Below, piece after piece: positions 26,381 through 35,429 of a stretch of DNA of 64,000 nt (positions are counted from its first letter, which is position 1; every line of letters begins with the position of its first letter). A model generated the notes under the pieces. That model had not been told where the DNA came from, did no database searches, and saw only the letters and a list, made by a program, of their open reading frames with translations. The translations under genes and the position numbers were made by a program. Source of the DNA: Pseudomonadota bacterium (lineage in GTDB: Bacteria > Pseudomonadota > Alphaproteobacteria > Caulobacterales > Caulobacteraceae); the NCBI GenBank assembly GCA_018241995.1, contig JAFECT010000004.1:186001-250000 (forward strand), given 5' to 3'.

Positions 26381-26785
26381 CTATTGCGACGACGGCAAGG
26401 CTTCGATCACGACGAAGGCCTGCGCCCAGGGATGATCGTCGGTCAGTGTGACATGAATGCGCGCGACCATCCCGGGCGGGGTGATCATGGCCAGGCGCTC
26501 CGCCGCGCCCCCCGTCAGGGCCAGGGTCGGCGCGCCGGAGGGGGCGTTGATCACCCCCATGTCGCGCCAATAGACCGCGCCGCGCATGCCGGTGCCCAGC
26601 GCCTTGGCGCAGGCCTCCTTGGCCGCGAAACGCTTGGCGTAGCTGGCCGCGCGGTCAGGCTTGCGTTCGGAACGGCGGCGTTCGATCTCGGTGAAGCAGC
26701 GGTTGGTGAAGCGCTCGCCGAACCGCTCCAGGGACTTCTCGATGCGCCGGATGTCGCTGAGGTCGGAGCCGATACCCAAAATCAC
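26381..26785 (-). CDS. acpS: Holo-[acyl-carrier-protein] synthase
   Basis: Transfers 4'-phosphopantetheine from CoA to acyl-carrier protein. It has 134 residues from a GTG that overlaps the pdxJ stop (GTGA). [16 protein letters not shown] carries the metal-binding Asp, and [14 protein letters not shown] the Glu/Lys motif of the family. It is part of the pyrE-pdxJ-acpS-lepB-rnc-era string. Confidence 0.95.
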   Translation of the reverse strand: MILGIGSDLSDIRRIEKSLERFGERFTNRCFTEIERRRSERKPDRAASYAKRFAAKEACAKALGTGMRGAVYWRDMGVINAPSGAPTLALTGGAAERLAMITPPGMVARIHVTLTDDHPWAQAFVVIEALPSSQ

Positions 26786-27561
26786 GCGTCCGCTCCCGCC
26801 CGCGCCGAGTCGATGTGGGCGCGCATGGTGCGGATGGCCTCAGGCAGGCCGACGAAGATCGCCTCCCCGATCAGGAAGTGGCCGATATTGAGCTCCCGCA
26901 CCTCCGGGATCGCCGCGATCGGCGCCACGGTGGCGTAGTCGATGCCGTGCCCGGCATGGACTTCCAGACCCAGCCGCCGGGCGGCCGCCGCGCCCTTGGT
27001 CAGGCGTTCCAGTATGGCCTCCGCTTCCGCGCTGTGGAGCCCGTACTCGCGAGCCGCATCGCAATAGGCGCCGGTGTGCAGTTCGACCACGTCGGCCTTG
27101 ATGTCCGCGGCGGCCTGGACCTGGGCCAGGTCAGCCTCGATGAACAGCGAGACGCGGGTGCCGGCCTCGCGCAGGCGCCGCACCACCGGCGCGACCCGGT
27201 TGTGGTGGCCGGCGACGTTCAAGCCGCCCTCGGTCGTCACCTCCTCGCGCCGCTCCGGCACCAGGCAGGCCGCGTGGGGGCGATGGCGCAGGGCGATGGC
27301 CTCCATCTCGTCGGTGACCGCCATCTCCAGGTTCAGCGGCTTCCCGGCCTGCTGCAGGAAGCCCATCAGGGCGTCGATGTCGGCGTCGGAGATGTGGCGC
27401 CGGTCCTCCCGCAGGTGCGCGGTGATCCCGTCCGCGCCCGCGCCGATCGCCACCTCGGCCGCCCGCACCGGGTCCGGATAGGTCGTGCCGCGCGCGTTAC
27501 GGACGGTGGCCACATGGTCGATGTTAACCCCGAGGCGCACGGGCAACAGCCCCCCGCTCAC
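26782..27561 (-). CDS. pdxJ: Pyridoxine 5'-phosphate synthase
   Basis: Closes the pyridoxine ring from deoxyxylulose phosphate and aminoacetone phosphate in vitamin B6 synthesis. [37 protein letters not shown] and HAGHGIDY are family motifs. The start is uncertain. A GTG at 27561 overlaps the pyrE stop by 4 nt with GGAGA about 9 nt upstream and is chosen here (259 residues). A TTG at 27546 or GTG at 27540 would start nearer the conserved region. Confidence 0.94.
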   Translation of the reverse strand: MSGGLLPVRLGVNIDHVATVRNARGTTYPDPVRAAEVAIGAGADGITAHLREDRRHISDADIDALMGFLQQAGKPLNLEMAVTDEMEAIALRHRPHAACLVPERREEVTTEGGLNVAGHHNRVAPVVRRLREAGTRVSLFIEADLAQVQAAADIKADVVELHTGAYCDAAREYGLHSAEAEAILERLTKGAAAARRLGLEVHAGHGIDYATVAPIAAIPEVRELNIGHFLIGEAIFVGLPEAIRTMRAHIDSARAGADA

Positions 27562-28142
27562 GCCGAGAGTCTCCGGCTGCCCGGGTCCTCGATGGGAATG
27601 GCGGCCAGTTCGGGCGGGAGGGCGTCGGCGGGATAGGCGGGAACGTCCAGCGTCGCCAGGGCCACCAGGGGCGCGCCCACGTCCGCCCTGCCGCCCGACC
27701 GGTCGACGATGCAGCCGGCCGCCACCACATCGCCCCCCGCGGCGCGGATGGCCTCGATGCACTCGCGCGAGCTCAGGCCCGTGGTGACGATGTCCTCGAC
27801 CATGGCCACCTTGGCGCCCTCGGGGATCGAGAAGCCGCGGCGCAGCTTGAAGGCGCCGTCCTGGCGCTCGACATAGACGGCCGGAACCGACAGCCAGCGC
27901 GCGGTCTCATAGCCCGGGATGATGGCGCCGACCGCGGGCGAGACCACGATGTCGATCTCCGGCTCCACCTCGCGCAGCCTGTTCGCCAGGGCCTTGCACA
28001 GGCGCTCGGCGCGGGCGGGATGCTGGAACACCAGGTTCTTCTGCAGGAACACCGGCGAATGCAGGCCCGAGGACAGCACGAAATGCCCCTCGCGCAGGGC
28101 GCCGGCCTCGCGGAACTCGTCCAGGACCTGTTCGGTGTTCAT
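27558..28142 (-). CDS. pyrE: Orotate phosphoribosyltransferase
   Basis: Makes orotidine monophosphate from orotate and PRPP in pyrimidine synthesis. The ATG at 28142 gives 194 residues. [17 protein letters not shown] is the start of the orotate-binding region, and [16 protein letters not shown] is the PRPP-binding loop. It heads the leftward operon that runs to recO. The frame stays open upstream to 28337, but that part is not conserved-looking. Confidence 0.95.
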   Translation of the reverse strand: MNTEQVLDEFREAGALREGHFVLSSGLHSPVFLQKNLVFQHPARAERLCKALANRLREVEPEIDIVVSPAVGAIIPGYETARWLSVPAVYVERQDGAFKLRRGFSIPEGAKVAMVEDIVTTGLSSRECIEAIRAAGGDVVAAGCIVDRSGGRADVGAPLVALATLDVPAYPADALPPELAAIPIEDPGSRRLSA

Positions 28143-28441
28143 CGCTGCGGCCTCAAGGCTTTCCCGCCCGTCGAGATAGGGTCGTTCGAGCCGTGCGTAA
28201 ACGCCCCAGCGCGGCAAAGCCTTGCAAACTATGGGTCCGAACCCATATAAGCCCGGTCGCAGACTCTCGGCGCCCCGTGCGCCCCGCCGGATTTTCCGAA
28301 AAATCCCCCGCCTGCGTATCGCCCCTGAAGCGAGCATCGGCCCCAGCCTGCAAAGGCCTTGGCCGTTCGCGTGGGGCGTTTTCCACCCAACTATGCCGCT
28401 CCGGTCACCGGACCTGTGCGGCCAACAAAAAGAAACGAAAT
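28143..28441. other. Divergent intergenic region pyrE / small gene
   Basis: About 300 bp with no convincing gene. It holds a 7-bp inverted repeat TATGGGT-CCGA-ACCCATA (28229-28246) flanked on the plus strand by TTGCAA (28221-28226) and TATAAG (28245-28250). A second inverted repeat is GGATTTT-CCGA-AAAATCC (28289-28306), and TCCGGT-C-ACCGGA lies at 28400-28412. These are probable promoter or operator elements for one or both flanking genes. The direction is not resolved. Confidence 0.4.
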
Positions 28442-28636
28442 ATGTACCAGTCCAATACCCTGAACCGGCCCGCGCCGGTCCGTTCCGACGCTCCCCGCCC
28501 CCTCGACACCGCCGCCGCCCCCTGGCGCCGGGCCGAGCGCGCCGAGCGCAAGCTTCCCGAACTCGAGCGCCTGGCCGCCGACGCGGTGATGAGCCGCGCC
28601 GAACTCCAGGCCCTCGTGGCCGAGATGCTGGGCTAA
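28442..28636 (+). CDS. Small protein, 64 residues
   Basis: An ATG after an A-rich stretch (AAAAAGAAACGAAAT) opens a 64-residue frame. The first half is Pro/Arg/Ala-rich. The second half ([28 protein letters not shown]) is predicted helical. No family is recognised. There is only a weak ribosome site. Its stop is the first of three TAA codons in a 13-bp tandem repeat that closes all three frames, which supports a real gene end. Confidence 0.5.
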   Translation: MYQSNTLNRPAPVRSDAPRPLDTAAAPWRRAERAERKLPELERLAADAVMSRAELQALVAEMLG

Positions 28637-28668
28637 GCCCTTGGGCTAAGTCTTTGGGCTAAGCCCTC
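28630..28668 (+). repeat. 13-bp tandem repeat x3 with stops in three frames
   Basis: Units GGGCTAAGCCCTT, GGGCTAAGTCTTT and GGGCTAAGCCCTC occur at 28630, 28643 and 28656. Each carries TAA, and because 13 is not a multiple of 3 the stops fall in all three plus-strand frames. The first TAA ends the 64-residue gene. Each GGGC-TAA-GCCC can also form a small hairpin. Confidence 0.85.
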
Positions 28669-28692
28669 TGGTCAAGCCGCTCGCGCCCGCGA

Positions 28693-29181
28693 TCAGCAGC
28701 GCAGCGGCTTGCCCCTCAGCTCCAGCAGATCGCGCAACGACCACTGCCGCCCCTGGTCCCACGCATCGGCGATGCGCCAGCCCTTGGGTCCGAGGCACAG
28801 GTCATAGCCGATCGACAGGCTCTCCCCTTCCCGCTTGAACGAGGCGACGACGATGGCGCGCGGCGCCGTCGTCCGACCCGCCTTGTTCCGACCGGGGCGG
28901 GCCACGAACTTCTCGGCGATCACGAGATCCGTGCCGAGTTCGTCCTGGGTGTCCCACCGCCAGTCGAAATCCACTGCCGCGCCGACGTTTTCACTGTCGG
29001 CGAGCTGGCGCTTGTAGGCGGCGGCCATGTCGCGGGCCAGGAACCGGTCGGCCTGGGCGGGCGTGTCGGGCAGGTTCTTGGTCCGGTAAAGCTGCCGGAT
29101 CAAGGCGGCGGGATCGTCCAGCGCCAGGGCGGGCGTGGCGACCAAGAACGCTACAGACGCGAGAACAGCGAACAGGCGCAT
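28693..29181 (-). CDS. Exported hypothetical protein
   Basis: A 162-residue protein with a clear signal peptide (MRLFAVLASVAFLVATPALA). The mature part starts DDPAALIRQLYRTKNLPDTP and includes FLARDMAAAYKRQLAD, a pattern seen in DUF3828-like periplasmic proteins; that assignment is tentative. It ends YDLCLGPKGWRIADAWDQGR, then LLELRGKPLRC, giving two Cys that could pair. It lies 55 nt downstream of the RNase J gene and may be the last gene of that transcript. Confidence 0.7.
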   Translation of the reverse strand: MRLFAVLASVAFLVATPALALDDPAALIRQLYRTKNLPDTPAQADRFLARDMAAAYKRQLADSENVGAAVDFDWRWDTQDELGTDLVIAEKFVARPGRNKAGRTTAPRAIVVASFKREGESLSIGYDLCLGPKGWRIADAWDQGRQWSLRDLLELRGKPLRC

Positions 29182-29236
29182 GGCATAGCTCCGCGGGTAG
29201 GATTCGAGCCTACCGCAAGCTTGGCCGTTGGCCGAC

Positions 29237-30913
29237 TCAGACTCGCAGCACCACCGTCTCCACGATCGGCCGCCGGTCCCAGATGCGTTGGCTGGCCTTC
29301 TTCAGCGCCCGCGCGATGGCTTGTTCGATGACCATATCGTCCTCGCGCGCCTCACCCTTGAGCTTGCCCAGCGCCTCCTCGGCGCGATCGGCCAGGTCGT
29401 CCAGCGCGTCGTCGAGCGAGTATTCCGTGTCGCCGGTCAGGCCGAGGCCCCGCACCTCGATGTCGGAGGCCAGCTTGCCTTTGCGGTCCAGCGCCATGGA
29501 AACCAGCAGGACGCCATTGTGCGCCGCATGGCGCCGCTCGCGCAGGGCCTCGCCGCCTTCGGGCTCCAGCACCTTGCCGTCCACGAACAGGCGTCCCGAC
29601 GGCACCTCGTCGATCACCTGGGCGCGGCCGGGCGCGAGCCTGACCATGTCCCCATTCCTGGGCGCGATGGCTTGCGGCACCTGCATGTCCTTGGCCAGGG
29701 CGCAGTGCTCCAGGAGGTGACGTCGCTCGCCATGGGTCGGCACGGCGATCTCGGGGCGCGCCCACTGGTACATCTGCTTCAGCTCGTCCCGGCACGGGTG
29801 GCCTGAGACGTGGATGCCCGGATGGTCGCGCTCGGTGTAGAGCCGCACCCCCCGGTCCGCGAGCTTGTTCTGCAGGTTGCGGATGCCGATCTCGTTGCCG
29901 GGGATCACCCGCGACGAGAAGATGCAGTGGTCGCCCTCCCCCAGGGTCGCGAAGGGGTGCGTGCCCTCGGCGATGCGCGACAGGGCCGCGCGCGGTTCAC
30001 CCTGGCTGCCGGTGCAGAGATAGAGCAGCTCGTTCGGCGGGAAGTGCCTGGCCTCGTCTTCAGAGAGGAACGGCTGCACGTCCGAGAGCAGGCCCACCGA
30101 CTTGGCCGCCGCCGTGATGCGGTGCATCGAGCGCCCGACCAGGGCCACCCGGCGTCCGGCGGCTTCCGCGGCGCGAACCACGCTGTCGACCCGCGCCACG
30201 TTCGAGGCGAAGCAGGCCACCGCGACCTTGTTCTTGAGCGTGGCGATCAGGGCGGCCAGGGCGTCGCGCACCTCGGCCTCGGAGCCCGCGGTCCCGTCCA
30301 CGAAGACGTTGGTGGAATCGCAGACCATGGCCAGCACGCCCTCGTCGCCCAGGCGGCGGATGGTCTCCACATCCACGCGCTCGCCCACGACCGGGTCTTC
30401 GTCGATCTTCCAGTCGCCGGTATGCAGAATGGTGCCGAGCGGGGTCTTGATGGCCAGGCCGTTGGGTTCGGGGATCGAGTGGGTGATGGTCACCAAAGTG
30501 ACCTCGAACGGCCCGAGCTTCAGCGTGCCGCCTAGCGGCACCTCGCGCAGATCCACCTCATCCAGCATGTCCGCATCGCGCAGCTTCTCGCGCACCAGAT
30601 AGGCGGTGAAGGGCGTGGCGTAGACCACCGCCTTGTTCAGCTTCGGCCAGAGCCAGCTCAAGGCGCCGATGTGGTCCTCGTGCGCGTGGGTCAGCACGAT
30701 GCCGACGATGTCCAGGTCCTCGGCGTAGGAGGCGTCGGGCATGATCAGGTCCACGCCGGGCGTCGTGGAATCGCCGAAGGTCACGCCCACGTCGACCACG
30801 ATCCACTTGCGCGCATCGGGCGGGCCGTAGCCGTACAGGTTCAGGTTCATGCCGATCTCGTTCGACCCGCCGAGCGGCAGGAAGACGAGTTCTTCTGTTT
30901 TTGATGATGTCAT
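29237..30913 (-). CDS. rnj: Ribonuclease J
   Basis: Metallo-beta-lactamase/beta-CASP ribonuclease with endo- and 5'-exonuclease activity, used in rRNA and mRNA processing. It has 558 residues. HAHEDH (76-81) binds the metals, with further ligands in [20 protein letters not shown] and [14 protein letters not shown]. The beta-CASP region contains [12 protein letters not shown]. Its start overlaps the coaX stop by 4 nt. It lies at the end of the long nuo-birA-coaX string. Confidence 0.95.
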   Translation of the reverse strand: MTSSKTEELVFLPLGGSNEIGMNLNLYGYGPPDARKWIVVDVGVTFGDSTTPGVDLIMPDASYAEDLDIVGIVLTHAHEDHIGALSWLWPKLNKAVVYATPFTAYLVREKLRDADMLDEVDLREVPLGGTLKLGPFEVTLVTITHSIPEPNGLAIKTPLGTILHTGDWKIDEDPVVGERVDVETIRRLGDEGVLAMVCDSTNVFVDGTAGSEAEVRDALAALIATLKNKVAVACFASNVARVDSVVRAAEAAGRRVALVGRSMHRITAAAKSVGLLSDVQPFLSEDEARHFPPNELLYLCTGSQGEPRAALSRIAEGTHPFATLGEGDHCIFSSRVIPGNEIGIRNLQNKLADRGVRLYTERDHPGIHVSGHPCRDELKQMYQWARPEIAVPTHGERRHLLEHCALAKDMQVPQAIAPRNGDMVRLAPGRAQVIDEVPSGRLFVDGKVLEPEGGEALRERRHAAHNGVLLVSMALDRKGKLASDIEVRGLGLTGDTEYSLDDALDDLADRAEEALGKLKGEAREDDMVIEQAIARALKKASQRIWDRRPIVETVVLRV

Positions 30914-31689
30914 TTCGTTCCGGAAGTCGTGTTCCGGCGCCAGATTTCAAGGAGACCGCGGATGGTCAGGTCGGAATCGAAACGGTCGATGGCGTCTGTG
31001 GCTCCCTCGAACAGGGAGGCGACGCCGCCGGTGGCCACGACGGTGAGAGGCCGGCCGTACTCGGCCTTGATGCGCGCGATCAGGCCCTCGATCAGAGCGA
31101 CATAGCCCCAGAACACGCCCGACTGCATGGCCGTGACCGTGTCCTTGCCGATCACGTGGGCGGGCCTGGCGATGGCGATGCGCGGCAGCTTGGCGGCGGC
31201 CGTGTGCAGGGCCTGGAGGGAGAGATTGATGCCGGGCGCGATCAGCCCGCCCTCGAAGGCGCCGTCGGCGCCGACCACGTCGAAGGTGGTCGCGGTGCCG
31301 GAATCCACCAGGATCAGCGGCCCGCCGTAGGCGATGAAGCCGCCCACCGCATTGACCAGCCGGTCGGCGCCCGCCTCGGACGGCTTTTCGATCCTGATCT
31401 CGATGCCGAGCTCAGCGTTCTCACCGACGACCAGGGGCTCGGTGTTGAGGTAGCGACGCGCCAGGTTGCGCAGGTTGAACAGCGACTGCGGCACGACGGT
31501 GGAGATGATGCAGCCGTCCAGATTGTCGAAGTCGAGCTTGGCCATGACCAGCAGCTGGTGCAGCCAGACGGCGTATTCGTCCGCCGTCCGCGCGGCTTCG
31601 GTGGCGGTGCGCCATTGCGCGATCCAGCGCTCCCCATCGTGCACGGCGAAGAGGGTGTTGGTGTTGCCCTGTTCGATGGCCAGCAGCAT
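30910..31689 (-). CDS. coaX: Type III pantothenate kinase
   Basis: First step of coenzyme A synthesis, phosphorylating pantothenate. It has 259 residues. [12 protein letters not shown] is the N-terminal phosphate loop, and [12 protein letters not shown] with [11 protein letters not shown] are further signatures. GGAG lies 8 nt before the ATG. It is located between birA and RNase J downstream of the nuo genes, an order I recall from related Caulobacterales genomes. Confidence 0.95.
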   Translation of the reverse strand: MLLAIEQGNTNTLFAVHDGERWIAQWRTATEAARTADEYAVWLHQLLVMAKLDFDNLDGCIISTVVPQSLFNLRNLARRYLNTEPLVVGENAELGIEIRIEKPSEAGADRLVNAVGGFIAYGGPLILVDSGTATTFDVVGADGAFEGGLIAPGINLSLQALHTAAAKLPRIAIARPAHVIGKDTVTAMQSGVFWGYVALIEGLIARIKAEYGRPLTVVATGGVASLFEGATDAIDRFDSDLTIRGLLEIWRRNTTSGTK

Positions 31690-31701
31690 GGGTTCCGCTC
31701 C

Positions 31702-32451
31702 TCAGGCCGGTGCGAAGAAGACATCGCCGGCGGTGATCCGCCGAACGGCGCCGTTGGGCAAGCGCAGCCGCAGGGCCCCGTCCGCCTCCAGGCCTTCAGC
31801 GACGCCCTCGACAGTCTCAGCGTGCAGGCGGGCTATGCAGGATTGGCCCAGACCCTGCGCCCGCGCCGTCCAGGCGGCGGCTGTGGCGGCGAAACCCAAA
31901 CGCTCCCAGTCGTCGAAACGGCGCGCGAAGGCCTCGCCCAGCACCGCGACGGCCTGCTCCGGCGTCGGGGGTGCAAGCACGTCGCCGCGCAGATGGTCGG
32001 CGATCCGCGTCGCGGGCCGCTCGGTGCCCTCGGGCGCGTGGTTCAGGTTCACGCCGCAGCCGACCGCCAGCCACAGCAGGCCATCGGGACGGGCCCCGGA
32101 CTCCACCAGGATCCCCGAAGCCTTCAGCCCGTCGATCAGCACATCGTTGGGCCACTTGATCGAAACCAGGCTCGGTGGGACGTAGGCGTCGTAGAGGTCG
32201 GCGATGGCCAGGGCGGCGACGAAGGTCACCTGGGCGGCTTCGGCCGGCGACTTTGCGGTGGTGGTCAGTAGCGTGGCGGCGAGGTTGCCGGTCTCGGTCG
32301 ACCAGGCGCGGCCCCGGCGGCCCCGGCCGGCCGTCTGGCGCCGCGCGGTGATCCACAGCGGCCCGCCCTCCCCCGCCTCGGCGCGGCGGCGCGCCTCGGC
32401 ATTGGTGGAGTCGATCTCGTCGAAGGCCAGGATCGGGACGGGGACGCTCAT
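31702..32451 (-). CDS. birA: Biotin--[acetyl-CoA-carboxylase] ligase
   Basis: Attaches biotin to the carboxyl-carrier protein. It has 249 residues, so it is a class I enzyme without the DNA-binding domain of E. coli BirA and is not expected to repress biotin genes. FDEIDSTNAEA, GRGRRGRAWST (biotinyl-AMP loop) and IKWPNDVLI are catalytic motifs. It starts 22 nt downstream of nuoN with GAGG 7 nt ahead of the ATG. Confidence 0.94.
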   Translation of the reverse strand: MSVPVPILAFDEIDSTNAEARRRAEAGEGGPLWITARRQTAGRGRRGRAWSTETGNLAATLLTTTAKSPAEAAQVTFVAALAIADLYDAYVPPSLVSIKWPNDVLIDGLKASGILVESGARPDGLLWLAVGCGVNLNHAPEGTERPATRIADHLRGDVLAPPTPEQAVAVLGEAFARRFDDWERLGFAATAAAWTARAQGLGQSCIARLHAETVEGVAEGLEADGALRLRLPNGAVRRITAGDVFFAPA

Positions 32452-32473
32452 CGCGTCGCCTCGCGGCTGAAGG

Positions 32474-33916
32474 TCAATGCAGGCCCAGGCTGGCGGCGGC
32501 GAGGCCCGCGGACTGGTCCAGGAAGTGCAGCGCGATCAGCACCACCGGGAACGAGAACAGGGCGCAGGCGAAGGCGATCCAGCGCGCCTCCGACGGCGAG
32601 CCGTCCACGGGCGCGGGCGAGGCGTCGAACCACATGATCTTGATCATGCGCAGGTAGTAGAAGGCCGCCACCACCGAGGCCACGAGGCCAGCGATGGCGA
32701 TCTGCCAGAGGCCCGCGTCGAACGCGGACTTGAACACGTAGAACTTGGCCCAGAAGCCCGAGAACGGCGGCATGCCGAGCACCGACAGCGAAAGGGCGGT
32801 GATGGCCAGCGCAATGCCCGGCTTGGAGCCCTTCAGCCCGGACAGGTCGCTGATCTGGGTGATCGGGCGGCCATTGCGGGCCAAGGCCAGGAGGCAGGCG
32901 AAGAAGCCGGTCACGTCGATCATGTAGAGGACCATGAACACCAGCATGGCCTGCACGCCGAGCTGCGTGCCCGCCGCGATGCCCAACAGGGCGTAGCCGA
33001 TATTGGCGATGGACGAATAGGCGAGCAGGCGCTTCACGTCCCGCTGCATCAGGCCGCCGAAGGCGCCGACCACGAACGAGATCACGGCGATGACCAGCAG
33101 CACCTGGGCCCACTGCTCGTGCGCGCCGAAGAAGCCCATCGACAGGGTGCGCACGAACAGCACCATGGCCGCCAGCTTCGGCGCGGCGGCGACGAAGGCC
33201 ACCACCGGCGTCGGCGCGCCCTCGTAGACGTCCGGGGTCCACATGTGGAACGGCGCGGCCGAGGCCTTGAAGGCGACGCCGCAGATCAGGAACACCAAGC
33301 CGAACACCACACCGTGGTTGGCGCCGCCGGCGGCGATGGCGTGGGCGATCTGGGTGAAGCCCATGGATCCGGCGAAGCCGTACACCAGCGAGATGCCGTA
33401 GAGCAGGATGCCGGAGGACAGCGCCCCCAGGACGAAATACTTCAGGCCCGCTTCGGACGCGCGCGCGTCGTCGCGCTGGAAGGCGGCCAGGATGTAGAGC
33501 GCCAGCGACTGCAGCTCGATGGAGATGTAGAGCGAGATCAGGTCGCCGGCCGAGACCATCATGCTCATGCCGAGCGTGGCGAGCAGGATCAGCACCGGAT
33601 ACTCGAACTTGCGCTCGTTCGACCGGTTCATCCAGCCATAGCCCATCACCACGGCGAAGGCCGAAGCGACGTAGATGGCCACCTTCGAATAGGCGGCCAA
33701 CTGGTCCATATGGAAGGCGCCGGCGAACAGGGTCCCGTGCGGGCCCAGGGCGGCTGCGAAGGCGCCGGCGATCAGCGCCGCGCCGGAGAACATGGTGGCT
33801 GCGCCCGTCGAACGCTCGCCGCCGAACGCGCCCAGCATCAGCACCAGCATGGCGCCGACAGCCAGGATCAGCTCCGGCAGGCAGATCATCAAAGCGGAGG
33901 AAAGGTCCGTCATCAT
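32474..33916 (-). CDS. nuoN: NADH-quinone oxidoreductase subunit N
   Basis: Antiporter-like proton-pumping subunit of the complex I membrane arm. It has 480 residues and about 14 hydrophobic helices. Conserved parts include FFIL-type helix contacts, the segment DVKRLLAYSSIANIGYALLG with its helix-loop lysine, and AAPFHMWTPDVYEGAP. It is the last nuo gene of the distal block and is followed by birA. Confidence 0.96.
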   Translation of the reverse strand: MMTDLSSALMICLPELILAVGAMLVLMLGAFGGERSTGAATMFSGAALIAGAFAAALGPHGTLFAGAFHMDQLAAYSKVAIYVASAFAVVMGYGWMNRSNERKFEYPVLILLATLGMSMMVSAGDLISLYISIELQSLALYILAAFQRDDARASEAGLKYFVLGALSSGILLYGISLVYGFAGSMGFTQIAHAIAAGGANHGVVFGLVFLICGVAFKASAAPFHMWTPDVYEGAPTPVVAFVAAAPKLAAMVLFVRTLSMGFFGAHEQWAQVLLVIAVISFVVGAFGGLMQRDVKRLLAYSSIANIGYALLGIAAGTQLGVQAMLVFMVLYMIDVTGFFACLLALARNGRPITQISDLSGLKGSKPGIALAITALSLSVLGMPPFSGFWAKFYVFKSAFDAGLWQIAIAGLVASVVAAFYYLRMIKIMWFDASPAPVDGSPSEARWIAFACALFSFPVVLIALHFLDQSAGLAAASLGLH

Positions 33917-33921
33917 GGGCC

Positions 33922-35415
33922 TTAGCCGCCGATCGCGGCGCTGTATGTAGAGACGAGGGCGTCGACCGAGGCCTGGGTCACGGCGAACACCAGCTTGGGA
34001 TAGACGCCGAGCGCGAGCGTACCGACGATCAGCGGCGCGAAGATCGCCACCTCACGCCAGTCGAGGTCGGTGATGTCCATCAGCTTCGGATTGGTCATCT
34101 CGCCGAACACGACGCGCCGATAGACGGTCAGCGCATAGACGGCGGAGAAGATCACGCCCGACGCCGCCACGATCACCGTCCAGGTCGAGACCGAATAGGT
34201 CCCGGTCATGGTCAGGATCTCGCCGACGAAGCCCGAGGTGCCGGGCAGGCCGACGTTGGCCATGGTGAACAGCATGAAGGTCGCCGCATACCAGGGCATG
34301 CGGTTCACGAGGCCGCCGTAGAAGGCGATCTCGCGGGTGTGCATGCGGTCGTAGACCACGCCGACGCAGAGGAAGAGCGCGCCGGAGATCACCCCGTGGC
34401 TCAGCATCTGGAAGATCGCGCCCTGCACGCCGATGGCGTTGCCGGCGAAGATGCCCATGGTCACGAAGCCCATGTGCGCCACCGACGAATAGGCGATCAG
34501 CTTCTTGATGTCGGTCTGCCGGAACGCGACCAGCGAGGTGTAGACGATGGCGATCACCGACAGGGTGAAGATCAGCGGCGTGAACACCTCCGACGCATGC
34601 GGGAACATCGGCAGGTTGAAGCGCAGGAAGCCGTAGCCGCCGAGCTTCAGGAGGATGCCCGCCAGGATCACCGAGCCGGCCGTGGGCGCCTCCACGTGGG
34701 CGTCGGGCAGCCAGGTGTGCACCGGCCACATCGGCATCTTCACCGCGAAGGAAGCGGTGAAGGCTACCCATAGGAACAGCTGAACCTCAGGATCGAAGTG
34801 GTGCTTCATCAGCTCCGGGATCGAGGTCGTGTGCGCGGTCGCCGCCATATAGAGCATGGCGCCCAGCATCAGGATCGAACCCAGCAGGGTGTAGAGGAAG
34901 AACTTGTAGGCCGCGTAGACCCGGTTCTTGCCGCCCCAGATGCCGATGATCAGGAACATCGGGACCAAGCCGCCCTCGAAGAAGATGTAGAACAGGAACA
35001 GGTCGGTCGCCGTGAACACCCCGATCACCAGGGTCTCCAGCACCAGGAAGGCGATCATGTACTCGACCACCCGCTCCTTGATGGAGCTCCAGCTGGCCAC
35101 GATGCAGAGCGGCAGCAGGAAGGCGGTCAGCAGCACGAACAGGACCGAAATCCCGTCCACGCCCATGGAATAGGTGGCGCCGGCGAACCAGTCGTAGCGC
35201 TCGACGAACTGGAAGCCCGGGTTGGACTGGTCGAACTGCGCGACCAGCACCACCGACACGGCGAGCGTGATCAGGGTGGTCCAGAGCGCGATCCACTTGG
35301 CGTTCCGGTCGATCGCGGGCTTGTCGTCTGCGCGCGCCAGGAAGCGCAGCAGGGTGACGGCCAGCGCGCCGACCAACGGCAGGAAGGTGACGACGCTGAG
35401 GATGTTGGGGAGCAT
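33922..35415 (-). CDS. nuoM: NADH-quinone oxidoreductase subunit M
   Basis: Antiporter-like proton-pumping subunit. It has 497 residues. [20 protein letters not shown] and [18 protein letters not shown] are family signatures, and [15 protein letters not shown] lies in the later helices. It is 5 nt upstream of nuoN and 14 nt downstream of nuoL. The frames opposite it are long but are not genes. Confidence 0.96.
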   Translation of the reverse strand: MLPNILSVVTFLPLVGALAVTLLRFLARADDKPAIDRNAKWIALWTTLITLAVSVVLVAQFDQSNPGFQFVERYDWFAGATYSMGVDGISVLFVLLTAFLLPLCIVASWSSIKERVVEYMIAFLVLETLVIGVFTATDLFLFYIFFEGGLVPMFLIIGIWGGKNRVYAAYKFFLYTLLGSILMLGAMLYMAATAHTTSIPELMKHHFDPEVQLFLWVAFTASFAVKMPMWPVHTWLPDAHVEAPTAGSVILAGILLKLGGYGFLRFNLPMFPHASEVFTPLIFTLSVIAIVYTSLVAFRQTDIKKLIAYSSVAHMGFVTMGIFAGNAIGVQGAIFQMLSHGVISGALFLCVGVVYDRMHTREIAFYGGLVNRMPWYAATFMLFTMANVGLPGTSGFVGEILTMTGTYSVSTWTVIVAASGVIFSAVYALTVYRRVVFGEMTNPKLMDITDLDWREVAIFAPLIVGTLALGVYPKLVFAVTQASVDALVSTYSAAIGG

Positions 35416-35429
35416 CGGACTCTATCTCC

